NCBI GenBank assembly: GCA_019279435.1
Contig: JAAALK010000082.1
Location: forward strand, 11,052,594 to 11,116,593
From: Zizania palustris
Taxonomy: Eukaryota; Streptophyta; Magnoliopsida; Poales; Poaceae
Reading direction: 5' to 3'
DNA: 64,000 nt
The notes beneath the pieces are model-generated. The model did no database searches. It was given only the letters and a program-made list of their open reading frames with translations, and had not been told where the DNA came from. The translations under genes and the position numbers were made by a program. Positions 34,801 to 45,567 of the stretch are shown one piece after another; the stretch's first letter is position 1; every line of letters begins with the position of its first letter.

Positions 34801-35554
34801 GGCGGCTCCCATTACATTCAATGAGAACCAACTACTTAACCCTTCTGAAGACGTGGCCGCAGCTTGGCAAGCCTTCCAAGCTTCATGGAGAGCCGAAGGT
34901 CGAACCATGATCAAGGCTTGGATCGACGAAGGGAAATGCCAAAAGCAAGCTCGGTCTCAAGCCTCGAGCAGCCAGCCTCCGCCGAACCCGCAGGTTTAGC
35001 TTTGTTTAGGAGCACAACTATGTAAAAATTATGCTTTCATACATTATGAATGAAAATTTACTTATCATGTTTTTAGGCTTCTCAACCTCGTATGGATGAT
35101 GTCGAAGTATTAAACGTTACCGAAGAACTCCGCATGCTATGGGCTACCTTCGATCTTTTAAAACTTCATAAACGACCTCGATTTTTGATTCCTCGAGAGA
35201 GCTACGGTGCAATTGCGCCCAAAATATGTAAAGATATATTGTCTTATATTAAAGAAGAAGAAAAAGAAGTTAACTTGGAAACTTCATCTTTTGAAGATGT
35301 TGAATGGTCTGAAGATGAGAATATTGCTGAAGAACAAGGAAAAAAGCCTGAAGAACTTCAAAGCTGGGAAAGAAGTCCCGAGCGACTTCGAACTTGGGCT
35401 GAACTTCAACAGGAACAAAAAGATTTTCGAGCTTCAAAGGGAGGGAGAAGAGTTAAACGCAAAGTTATTAGGACTCCCGGCTCTAGAACTAGTCGTTCCG
35501 ACTTTAGTGGTAGCTCTAGAGATCGAAGGGGTCTTCGATTCCTTCTTGGCATAG
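31898..35554 (+). pseudogene. Antisense five-exon gene in H, putative gypsy-type (Transposase_28-like) protein
   Basis: Read on the strand opposite to H. Exons are inferred at 31898-32833, 32904-33560, 33634-34070, 34144-34993 and 35077-35554, with four short GT-AG introns (70-83 bp) whose removal keeps the frame. The protein starts MAKTSFKVPG, has an Ala-rich stretch, then a segment with EVVVFEAGLGLP and FLSEVLDYF. By recall this resembles the plant putative gypsy-type transposon family. A basic linker (KKRKAE), an acidic middle, a long coiled coil (about 34180-34570) and a Glu-rich C-terminus follow. Stops at about 32165, 33330, 33717 and 34410 and frameshifts near 32312, 34797 and 35420 make it a pseudogene. 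The function is unknown. The gene structure is well supported, the family name less so. Confidence 0.7.
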
Positions 35555-35592
35555 ACACAGATTTTTCGTAATGTAATGTAATCTGTTCGAAT

Positions 35593-35598
35593 AATAAA
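35593..35598 (+). terminator. Poly(A) signal of the antisense gene
   Basis: AATAAA about 40 bases after the likely stop at 35552-35554, in an AT-rich stretch with TAATGTAATGTAATCTG upstream, a typical plant 3' end. Confidence 0.5.
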
Positions 35599-35797
35599 GA
35601 TTGATTTTTAAAATTGTCTCCCTACTTCCCAGCCCCTCTTTGGGCGTAAGCAACTTCGAACTATACTCGAAGATGGTTAGGCGCAAAGAAAAACATAGGA
35701 GTACAATTTTGGAGTCTCGAAGCCCCTCAACAATTTAAATATTGATTAAAATCTAATAAAATGTCTGACTACTTGGAGTCATAAAACTGGTAACTTA

Positions 35798-38700
35798 TGT
35801 CGCGCCCCAATTTAATAAATCAGGACTTTATTGAAATTCCATAGAAAATCAATAAAACAAGACGTTCATCATGCGACCACGTACAATTACGAGCAATCAT
35901 TCACGGTTCGTAGACCGCATTAATACAAAAGTGAATTAAAGTGAAGAGAAACTAATAAAATCAAGGGTCCTAGATGAACGCCTCCTTCCAGTCTCGCCTT
36001 GACTGGGTCGCTACTCCAGACCTTCATCCTCCTCGTAGTAGACGGACTCTGATGGTGTAAGTCAACGGGGTGAGTACAGATGTACTCAGCAAGCCACCGA
36101 ATGCAAATATAATGCAAGGTAACAACAAGGGAGATAGTGGCTAATTTTGCGAAAGAAGCATAATTGTAAAGCATTAAATGTGAGCAATTTATTAGTACAG
36201 AAAAGTAAACATGTGTATGCATCATCATCTTCTAACTCGAGGAGTACGTTTTACCTCCTCGCACAACAGTCCTTACATGCCATGAATAACTCAACCATTC
36301 ATACATTTGTAAACTAACTGCGAGTAGTCACACAACCCGCCCTTGACCATGGGCTCGGCTTTTCGAAAAGATTGAATTACTCTGATCAGAGATGTACCAC
36401 TGTACCCACAAGGCACGCACTCATCACTTACACCAAAGTGTAACGAGATGACCCATTTCACGGGAACTCGTGCCAAAACCTTCCATATGGTCTTCCCCGC
36501 CTCAACAGCACCCTCTTATAGGTTTCGTACCGTGTCTCGCCATGTCGAGTTTCCACAATACCCCCCCCCCTTGAGCCATTGTCGGTACAAGGCGCCCTGA
36601 GGGCTAGCCCCTTGCCCCCTCCACTATGGTGCCGTGAGACGGAGTGTTCCACACTTCCGGTTAGGACTTACCCATTAGACTTGTGGTTGGTACGGAAGTG
36701 CTTTGCAACAGATCCCGCAGACCGGTCCTTATAGTGCCCCGGGTGCGACCAACCAGTTTCCGAGCTTGCACCCGGAACCCACCATACTTATAACATAGCC
36801 TACTCCAACAGAGTCCAGAGACAAGAATATCGGGGAAATTCATATAACAGAATCCATCTATCTACGACTCATTCTTTTTATCCTATAGCGGTTGTGCCGG
36901 TACATTGGGCACTAGCTAATATAATATTTGTAGGGTGACAAGGAGTTAAGGCTCAATAAGCATGGCTTGGGTTTGCACACAAGGACGGGGATCTAATAAA
37001 TATAAGTGTAGGGCTTGATGTTTGACTAATGCAATATTAACCTATGAGTTATAGCGATAATTTATTAAAACATGGGCTCAATATGATCAACTGTTTCCAC
37101 AGAGGTGGTCGATGACTTGCCTTGATCAGCAAAGGGGGATGGAGGAACCTCGGGATAGAACTCCTGCTCCTCGACGAACTCGTAGTCTTCTCGATACGGA
37201 AAAGTAAACAATACATTTAATAAACAGATAAAATCCACCAAATAATAAACATACATATTTGTGGGTGTTTTTATGTGAAGTAATATTTTAATATTCTAAA
37301 GTTTGGTATAAAACAGTAAAACTTAACTTTTTAGGATTTTTCCTAATTTATTTTCTGTATTTTTAAATTTAACCCTAAGGGGTTTTTATTCATTTATTTA
37401 TTAAAAATATTTTGGGTAACAGTAACATACTGTTTTTAGTGTATTAATGTGTAGAGAATATTATTCTGGATTTAACAAAATTTGAATGGTGAAATTTGGA
37501 GTTAAAATGAGCAAGTTATGAATTTTTGAAGTTTAAACTATTTTCGGAATTTTATTTAAAATAGAAATCAGTCTCTGGTCCACGGTGAACTGGGTTCACC
37601 GTGAACCGTTGACTGTGCGCGTGAGCCGGGCACGTGGCAGCAGTTGGATCAGGATCCAACGGCCAGGGCGCGTGCAGGGCGGTTAAGTGAGATCGGAGGG
37701 CTCAGATGAGCTCGTACCGGTTTGATCGGGATTGAGGGCTCAGATTAGATCTGGTGGGGATTTAATCTGTGCCCTCCGTTCAAGATTGAACGGTCCAGAC
37801 GCCGTCCGGCATGGCACGCACGGGAAGGGGGTACGTACCCTTCTTCCCCGACTCTGGTAGAACTCCGGCGAGGAATTCCCGGCGACGGCGAGGCCCTATG
37901 GCGCGTCTAAGGCCAGAAATGGAAAGAGGGGCACGAGGGGGATCTCGGCATACCGGCGGCGATGACCAAGGAGCAGTGGCGGTGGCCGGTGACGAGAAGG
38001 TGGCGACGGGCTCCTCGGGTTGGCGATGGCGAAGGTGTTCCGGCGGTCAGCGGCGCAAACAAGGGCGATGCCGAGGGGGAGGAGACAACGACGGTCTCGA
38101 TGGTGTTGAGATCTTGGCGATCGGAGGTCTCTGGTGACGGCGGCCGTCGGCTGGAGGCAAGGTGGCGCGGTGGTGAGAGAAGAGCGTGGTGGTGCTTGCT
38201 AAGGCGATAACTCTAGCGTTTCTGGGGTGTGGTGATCGGCGGAGGAGGAGAGGGTTAAATAGGGGTGGCTGGAGGCGAGAAAGGAAGGCGATTTGGGGGA
38301 AACCCGAAACGATTTCCCCTTGACGCCGGCGAGTCCTTCCAAAGCTCGGGTTGGCTTCCAATCGGGTGAAAGCGCGTCGGGTAAGGACGGAAGGGGATCA
38401 CCGGCGAACAAGGAAGGTGATCTAGGGCTCGATTCGGCGAATGGCGACGGCTGGCGGCGAGTATGGCAGGGAGGCGCCGGGAAAGGAAGGAGATCCCCCC
38501 TTCCGCGCGGGGAAGATGGATATGACAGGTGGGTCCCACCTGTCATAGGCCGTATGCTAGGGGGCTAACGGGTGGGCCAAAGATGGCAGTGAGGGGGGGC
38601 ACGCATGAGGCTGGCAGGTGGGGCCGAACGGCGTGGCGCGCGGGAGAGGAGAGAGAGCCTGACGAGCGGGCCCGGGATGGCAGAGGCGAGCGGGAGGCTG

Positions 38701-39116
38701 CCAGGTGGGCCTGGCAGGGCGTGCGCGGAGGAGAGAGGGAGGGGTTTGGCGCCGACAGGCTGGCCCCGCCTGTCAGTGAGAGGGGCGAAAATGGGCTGGG
38801 CCGAAAGGCTCTGCGAGGAGAATACGGGGTTGCGGCCCAATAAGATTTAAAATTCATTTTCCATTAAATTTAATTCCAGAAATTCAAATATTTACTTAAG
38901 GCTTGAAGATCTGTTGGAAAAATTTTGTAAAAATTCTCAAAATATTTCTTGGCCTCTAATTTATCCCATAAAATTTTCAAGTCCAGATTTTGAATATTTA
39001 CCTCTGTTTGGCTTTAATAGGGCTCTTTTAGGATTTTCATAAATAACAATATTCAGTAATTCATTAAATTTTATTTTTCCTTTATTTTATTCCCTTTTAA
39101 TTTTGGGGCTGTTACA
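35798..39116 (-). mobile_element. Solo LTR S1 of another LTR retrotransposon (3.3 kb)
   Basis: Bounded by TG/CA and a perfect duplication ACTTA (35793-35797 and 39117-39121), with no internal domain. On the minus strand it begins TGTAACAGCCCCAAAATT, has an AT-rich start, a TATA-like TATTTAAC at 38254-38261, then a GC-rich leader (about 37800-38240). It ends with a TCAATAAAG-type signal and ...TTGGGGCGCGACA. This layout is typical of long grass gypsy LTRs. Frames at 37811-38137 and 38293-38857 on both strands arise from GC-rich sequence and are not genes. A perfect C run lies near 36560-36571. Confidence 0.85.
38254..38261 (-). promoter_or_regulatory. TATA-like box of solo LTR S1
   Basis: TATTTAAC on the minus strand, followed by a pyrimidine-rich CCTCTCCTCCTCCGCCG leader, as in grass LTR promoters. 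Confidence 0.45.
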
Positions 39117-39187
39117 ACTTAGTACCTTTTGTTTGAAAAGAGTCACTTCGGACAAACTTTCCGGACACTTTAATGTCTCAAACAATT

Positions 39188-39360
39188 GGTCACTTTGGAC
39201 TCTTTTTACGGATGCTTTCAAACCGGTGGTTTGGAATTCGTAGTGGTCTCCTTGGACTCTTTTTTTACGGATGCTTTCAAGCCGGAGCTTGGAATCCGCA
39301 TTATTTGGTCTCCTTCGACTCTTTTTACGGATGCTTTCAAGCCGGTGGCTTGGAATCCGT
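39188..39360. repeat. Tandem repeat, three units of about 57-62 bp, in H
   Basis: Units start at 39188, 39245 and 39307. Each has GGTCNCYTT-GACTCTTTTTACGGATGCTTTCAAGCCGG followed by GCTTGGAATCCG. It lies just downstream of integrase in H, next to S1. Tandem repeats in the 3' region are known in Tat/Ogre-type elements. A partial further unit may precede it (39130-39187: GAGTCACTTCGGAC). Confidence 0.8.
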
Positions 39361-39823
39361 TTTTTCAGTGACTTTCCCACCTCATCGGAAGCTTTGAACC
39401 AGTGGTTCTATGTCCGAAAAAGTGGTTCAAATTAATGACACTTCCCTCCCAGCCAACTTCGTTCTTCCAGTACGTCCACTAGAAGTAGGAATTGTTTGGG
39501 GGTAGGCATTATCTGAACCATGAACTTTATTAATTCAGAAGGTGTTTACAAATGATTACAAGGAGCCCCTATGCGAAATATCGCTTTAAGTGCTCTGCAT
39601 GCCATGTATGCGCTAACTCTTTGCCTTTCAAATTAGCTAACTTAAAAGAACCAGGGCACCGTGAGCGGACAATTAAGTACGGACTTTCCCACTTATTCCC
39701 TAATTTCCCTGGTGCTATAATACTTCGCAAAACAAGATGACCCGGCTTAAGTTCATTAAGCTTGACCTTCGGGTCGAACCAAGTCTTCGTCTGCTACTGA
39801 TACTTTGATAAATTAGCGACAGC

Positions 39824-40780
39824 TCAAAGTCTTGTTTCTTCTGTTAAATCAAGCGAAGTTTGTGTTTCTGCTTCTATTTCTGGTTCGGTGCTGCGAAGGG
39901 ATCCTCCTTTAAGCTTCGTTGGCGTCATAGCTTCGTCTCTGAATAATAGTCTGAAAGGAGTAAAACCCGTGGACCTTGTTTGAGTGGTCCGAATGGACCA
40001 TAAAATCTTCGGAAGCTCCTCGGTCCACAATCCTTTTGCCAATCCTACTATTCTTCGATTCAGCCCTGACAAGATATTACCATTGGCTCTTTCAACAGCT
40101 CTGTTAGACTGAGGATGTCGCACTGCAGCAAAGCATAATTGTATGCCAAGATCTTCACAAAACTTCCTGAAGGGCTATGCATCAAATTGTGTTCCGTTGT
40201 CAACTGTGAGTTGCCGAGGCACTCCGAACCGGCATATGATATTTTTCCAGAAAATTTTTGTACATTATTCGAAGTGATAGCTGTGAGGGGCTCTGCTTAG
40301 ACCCACTTGGAAAAATACTCAATTGCTACCACTACGAATTTCAAATTTCCTTTTGCTACTAGGAAGGGGCCAATTAGGTCAATGCCCCATATGGCCATGG
40401 GCCATACTGGGGCAATGACTTGAAGAGTTGTTGGCGGACGATGACTTCTTCTTCTCATCCATTGACAACCCTAGCAAGTGCGGACTAAGCTCTTCGCATC
40501 AGCTACTATTGTAGGCCAATAAAGACCCTAGCGAAGTGTTTTTCTTGCCAAAGCTCGAGGGGCCAGATGGCTACCGCAAAGTCCATCATGAATTCCTCGA
40601 AGAATCTCTTGACCTTCGGCTTGAGATATACATAGGAGCAGAGGAGAACATACTCCTGCCTTGTACAAAATACCGTTGATTATATGATAATTTCGAATTC
40701 TGAGCTTCAACCTCGAAAGTTGTGGCCCTTCTAGCAAATTTGCTTCTCCTTGCAACAATTCCATAATTGAACTTCGTCAA
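39824..40780 (-). pseudogene. Element H integrase (broken)
   Basis: Integrase would insert the element's DNA into the genome. The minus-strand translation shows the N-terminal HHCC zinc region (GIHDGLCGSHL, then a Cys pair interrupted by a stop), then MAIWGIDLIGPFL with the first catalytic Asp (about 40395), VDNGTQF with the second (about 40195) and AVERANGNILSGLNRR with the Glu (about 40080). It ends in a C-terminal part before 39824. Stops at about 40535, 40485, 40299 and 40175 disrupt the frame. The DDE residues themselves are retained. Confidence 0.85.
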
Positions 40781-40998
40781 TCTGTACTTGGAATGCAGAG
40801 GACTTCCGTAGAAGGGATCTGTGTTACCGAAGGTGCACTGAGCTCTTTGTAAAAAGCTTCTTTTGGAATGTTCACAGCTCCGGCTACAACTTTCACCAAG
40901 ATATCAGCTTGTGTATTTTCAGCTCTGCGTATACTTCGAATGGAAATCCCTTTAAACGCTGCTTCAATCTTGCGGATCTCTTCGAAATATTTTGCAAG

Positions 40999-42476
40999 CT
41001 ATGGATGTCGAACATGAAAACTCTTAACTACGTGCTCTGCTAAAATTTGAGAATCTGTTTTAATAACAACTCTTGTAGCCCCCAAAGCATGTGCCTTTCG
41101 AAGTCCTAACAAAATTCCTTCATACTCTGTTGTATTGTTGGTAGACTTAAAGTTGAGTCTTGCGGTGTACATTGCCTTTTGCCCTGAAAGCGAAATTATT
41201 ACTGCTCCAACACCTGCTCCAGATGCTTGGAAAGCTCCATCGGAGTATATGGTCCAAATTCCTTCGCTTGGCTTCTCCGGAGGCCATGCTGCAGGGGGAG
41301 TCCACTCTGCCACAAAATCTGCCAGCACTTGTGATTTAATTCCTGTCCTTGCCACGAAGGAGATGGCGAAGGGTGCTAATTCAATAGCCCACTTCCCAAT
41401 TCTTCCTATGGAATCCTTACTTCGGAGCATATCTCCCAAAGGATATGAAGTTGGTACAATCACATTATGTGCTAGGAAATAATGCCTCAACTTCCTCGAA
41501 GCCATTATCAGAGCATAGGTGAACTTCTCAAGCTCGGAATATCTTGTTTTTGCTCCGGACAATGCTTCAGATACAAAATAGACTGGATTCTGCACCAACT
41601 TCCCATTGAAATCAACTTCTCTAACAAGGACTGCATTGACAGCGTAGCCAGTAGACGCAAGATAAAGGAGTAGGGTTTCGTCCGCTACAGGCACCTTGAG
41701 TGTAGCGAGGTTACTGAGATAATTCTTAATATCTTCAAAGCTTTTTTGACACTCTGGTGTCCATGAAAAATCTTCGGACCCCTTCAATGCTTTGAAAATG
41801 GGCAAACTTCTCTCCGCAAACCTTGCCAAGAATCTGATAAGTGCTGCAAGATGACCAGTCAGCTTTTGCACTTGCTTCAAATTTTGCGGAGGAGCCATCT
41901 TTTGCAACGCAGTTATTTGAGTGGGGCTAGCTTCGATCCCTCTACTTGAAACTAGGTACCCTAACAACTTTCCATCCTGAGCCCCGAAGATACATTTTTC
42001 GGGGTTAAGACGGATTCCACATGCCCGAAGACTATTGAATGTTTCTGCTAGGTCTAGGCTATGTTGGTGCTTTAGAGCACTCTTTATTACAATGTCATCC
42101 ATATAAGCTTCTACATTGCGGCCTATTTGATGACCTAGAGCCTTAGCAATTAACCTCGAAAAAGTTGCCCCGGCATTTCTCAAGCCAAAGGGCATTCTTA
42201 CATAGCAGAAGACTCCCGAAGGAGTTACAAAGCTTGTTTTGATTTCATCTTCGCGCTTTAGCCAGATTTGATGATAGCCGGAATACGCGTCAAGGAAGTT
42301 TAATAACTCCGAACCAGCAATGGAGTCAACCAATTGATCAATTCGGGGCATGGGATAAGGGTCACGGGGCATGCTTTATTCAAAGATGTAAAGTCAATAC
42401 ACATGCGCCACTTCCCGAAAGATTTCTTCCTAACGAAGACTGGTTTGGCTAGCCACTTCGTATGAGCTAATTCTCT
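40999..42476 (-). pseudogene. Element H reverse transcriptase and RNase H
   Basis: Upstream of 42372 the frame reads ...WLAKPVFVRKKSFGKWRMCIDFTSLNKACP, the start of a gypsy RT. A 1-base loss at the KACP/RDP junction shifts it into the 457-codon frame 42372-40999. RT motifs are FLDAYSGYHQI, SFVTPSGVFCY, MPFGLRNAGATF, YMDDIV (42094-42105, catalytic pair intact) and LGYLVSSRGIEA. RNase H follows (IYSDGAF, NTTEYEGI, IKTDSQ) and the frame ends at 40999. The frame between RT and IN is otherwise clean. The RT start continues on the other side of element G at 53313-53683. Confidence 0.9.
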
Positions 42477-42481
42477 GATAA

Positions 42482-44206
42482 TGTAGCACCGAAAGTAGCG
42501 ACCAGAGGGGGGTGAATGGGCGCCTAAAAATTTCTTGCTAAACTATGATTTAATCCCAACACCCAAGCAAACTTAACCAGACTAATAATATTAGCAAAGC
42601 AAATTACTGGAATTAACGTTGTCTAGCCTAAAAATGGCTGGTGTCTTAATTTAAATGATATTAAAAATAACCTAAATAAAAATACTTCAGTAAATAAAAA
42701 TGGGTAATAGAAATATTTAATGACATAAAAAACTAAATATATTAATAATATATTAAGATTGCAGTCTAAAAATAAAATACTAAACAACTAAATAAAATAT
42801 GGATCAACCAAAAATTAATTCAGAAATAAACCTAAAATATTGCACGTGAATCTAGAATTGAAATATTACTACTTCTAGTAATCTATATAGTATTTTTTTC
42901 TTTTTATACGAACTGAATAAAACTTAAGTAAATAATATGCTAACACTAATAAAATTTTACCAGATAAAAAACTAACTACAAAATAATTATCTGCATGCTA
43001 ATTTAAAAACTAGATAACGATTGATTTAATTAACTAGCTAACAAATAGTAGATTAAAACAACTGTTTACATGCATAGCTTTTAGTCGCTGCACACGTCGC
43101 AGAAAATCAGGCTATCTCCGTTTCTTGCCACGCTGTGCTGCTGCCAAGCCGTGCAAAAAAAATTTTCTTCCACCGAATAGCCCTGCCAAAGCACTGCCGC
43201 TAGCCGCATGCAGGTGCGCGTGCTACTGCCGACGTGAGGAAAAGAAATTTGAAGCACTTGCCTTGGGAAACATGATGTGTTGCCTTTGTGTGTGAAAAAA
43301 AATGTGACCGGCCGGCGGGTCCCACTCCTGGTTGCCTGACGCGTACTGCCGCCTTCTCGTAAACCGTGCGCCTAGAGGAAAAAAGACGCCGATCCGTGTA
43401 CACACCGGAAGCACATCAGCTCTCAGCTTTGGCGGGCTCCATGCGCCGCTCGGCTCTAGCGATGCAGTCTCGGCCACCTGCTTTTGCTACTGGCACATGG
43501 CAACACGCGGGCTCCACTGGCGACGTGCGCGATGGAAAACAGTGAACAGAGAAGGAAAATCACGGTGATGCAGATCGAAGACGGAAAAATAGTAGATGGA
43601 AATAGGCGGTGGACTGTGGATTAATCTCAAGAAAATAAAAACAGTCATCTATCCCCAGGGTAATAGGGGCCTATTTATTGGCAACTCCTAATAAATGAAA
43701 AGACTAATTTGCCCCTAGGGTAAATTAACACTGACTCTAAAATAAATTCCGAAAATTACTAAAATATTCTTAGAAACATCACCTGACTCAAATAAAAATA
43801 TTCTAAACTTAAAAACTAAATATTAATATCCTAAAAAATTAATTAATCATAGGTTGTTAGTTTTGCACCCAAACTGACAAAGCGTCCACCGTCTTCGCAC
43901 CGGGTACTCGGATTGGGCCGACCCGACCCCACAGCTTCCTCAGCCCGGCAATCGCTCGCCGCCCGTGTATTTGAGTCAAACCCAGTCAACAGACCAGTGG
44001 ATCATATGCCGCTCCTAGCCATGTACCCGGATTGGGCCAGCCCGACTTCGTGGCTCCTCTTCCCGGTTGTCGCTCACTGCCCGTGTACTTGAGTCACATG
44101 CGCCTCAGACTCGGCAGGTCTTCATATCTCCCTTCCTTTGACTTCCGTTGACAATCACTCATCACATCTAGAATATCAAAACCATATTCTTCGACATGGT
44201 TTCTCA
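42482..44206 (-). repeat. 3' LTR of element G
   Basis: TG at 42482, CA at 44205-44206. It aligns along its length with 51594-53307. The TATA region (minus AATAAATAGG) is at about 43670-43680, one base off the TATAAATA of the partner. Frames inside (43200-43568) recur in the partner LTR but show no coding signature. Confidence 0.95.
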
Positions 44207-44219
44207 ATCTCCCCCTTGA
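44207..44219 (-). other. Polypurine tract of element G
   Basis: Minus strand reads TCAAGGGGGAGAT, directly before the 3' LTR. It is the primer for plus-strand DNA synthesis. Confidence 0.85.
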
Positions 44220-45567
44220 TCAGTGCATTGTCAACACCCTTTTCAGCTCATCTCCAGAACCTGCAAAACATGTAGAAACAGAAAAACAAAGACAAAAGAA
44301 AATAGAAGAAAGAAAATAAAAGTTTAACCCTAATGACCAAAAGCCAAATAAAAGCACGAAAATGGTCATTATGGTTAACCAAAAACAAAGACTCAAAGAC
44401 AAGTGCAAATCTCAGAATTACCAACAAGGAACTCCCCCTGAAATAAATCCTAGAGAAAGCCAAAAATATATCCAAAAATTCTCCCCCTTGTTGACAATTG
44501 GACTCATCAATTGAGACTAAATGCACTCTAAATAGACATAGACATAAACTCCCCCTGAAATGCAGCTCCCCCTCAAAATATGCCATGAATGCAGATGGAG
44601 TGCAGGTGGGGTGTGAAAAGCATGCTTCTTAGATATGGTTAACTGCAATTACAACATCTAACAGGTATAGCAAAAGATATATTGTCTAAGATACATGATA
44701 TGATCAGTGCAACAGATGATATCTAAAGAGAATCATTAGCATGCATTTTTCGATTTTTGCGAACAAAATCATCACCACATTTTCTAGTTTACAAGCAAAG
44801 TAAAGCATGAGATGCAAAAGCTAACTGATATCTACCAAGATAAGCATTGTCCAAATCAAAGTACTTCAGCAAACTTGTCATCTTTTTAAATTTTTCAGAC
44901 TGATTCTTTTTCCTTTTTAATTTTTTTCATTTCTGCCAGGGGTTAGTTGCGTGTCAAACCTTATGCTAACCGACCAAGTCAAGCCTAGGCCAGAACTGGA
45001 CCATCAGAAGCTTTAGACATTGGTCTTGGCTTACATTACACCGTCCTAGTTCATACCAAAGTACTATGGTAAGCAGTCCAGAACAATGCAATGCGACAAA
45101 GCAAACCCACCTGGATCTTTTCTACTAATTATAAAAATGCATAAATTTTTCATTTTTCTGAATTTTTATCATTTTTATAGAACATTTTTCATATGTAAAG
45201 AATATAGATGTCCAAGTTGTGTATCTGCATCTAAGTAAGGATCTAGCTACTAGGCATGTAAAAGATAGCGAAAGCATTCAGCCTACACATGCTAGTAACC
45301 AGAAGCAATGGTGATCATTTTTTTCAATTTTAAAGCATAAAAGTCATGCATATGACAAATATCAGATATATCATGTGAACTGAAACAAAACATGATCATC
45401 GACAAGTAATCAAAAACATATACTAGCTAGAGAAAGTAAAGAAGATTAATCATATAGCAGAAGCAAGCTCAAAATGTGATTGATGATTATGCATGATATG
45501 AACGCACACAAAAAGACTGAATAAAAAATAAAAAATAAAAAGAAAGTAAAAACTGACTCAAAGTATC
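44220..45567 (-). other. 3' untranslated region of element G
   Basis: About 1.35 kb non-coding. Extra polypurine tracts on the minus strand occur near 44434, 44482 and 44550-44572. The conserved untranslated block lies at about 44935-45120. The short frame at 44248-44586 is not supported as coding. Confidence 0.75.

Noticed and set aside
36560..36571. Homopolymer C run
   Set aside because: Single low-complexity tract, possibly length-variable or an assembly uncertainty. No structural role is evident.
37811..38857. Several GC-rich frames of 80-115 codons on both strands
   Set aside because: They lie within solo LTR S1, overlap each other on both strands, and have no domain signature. GC-rich sequence rarely contains stop codons.
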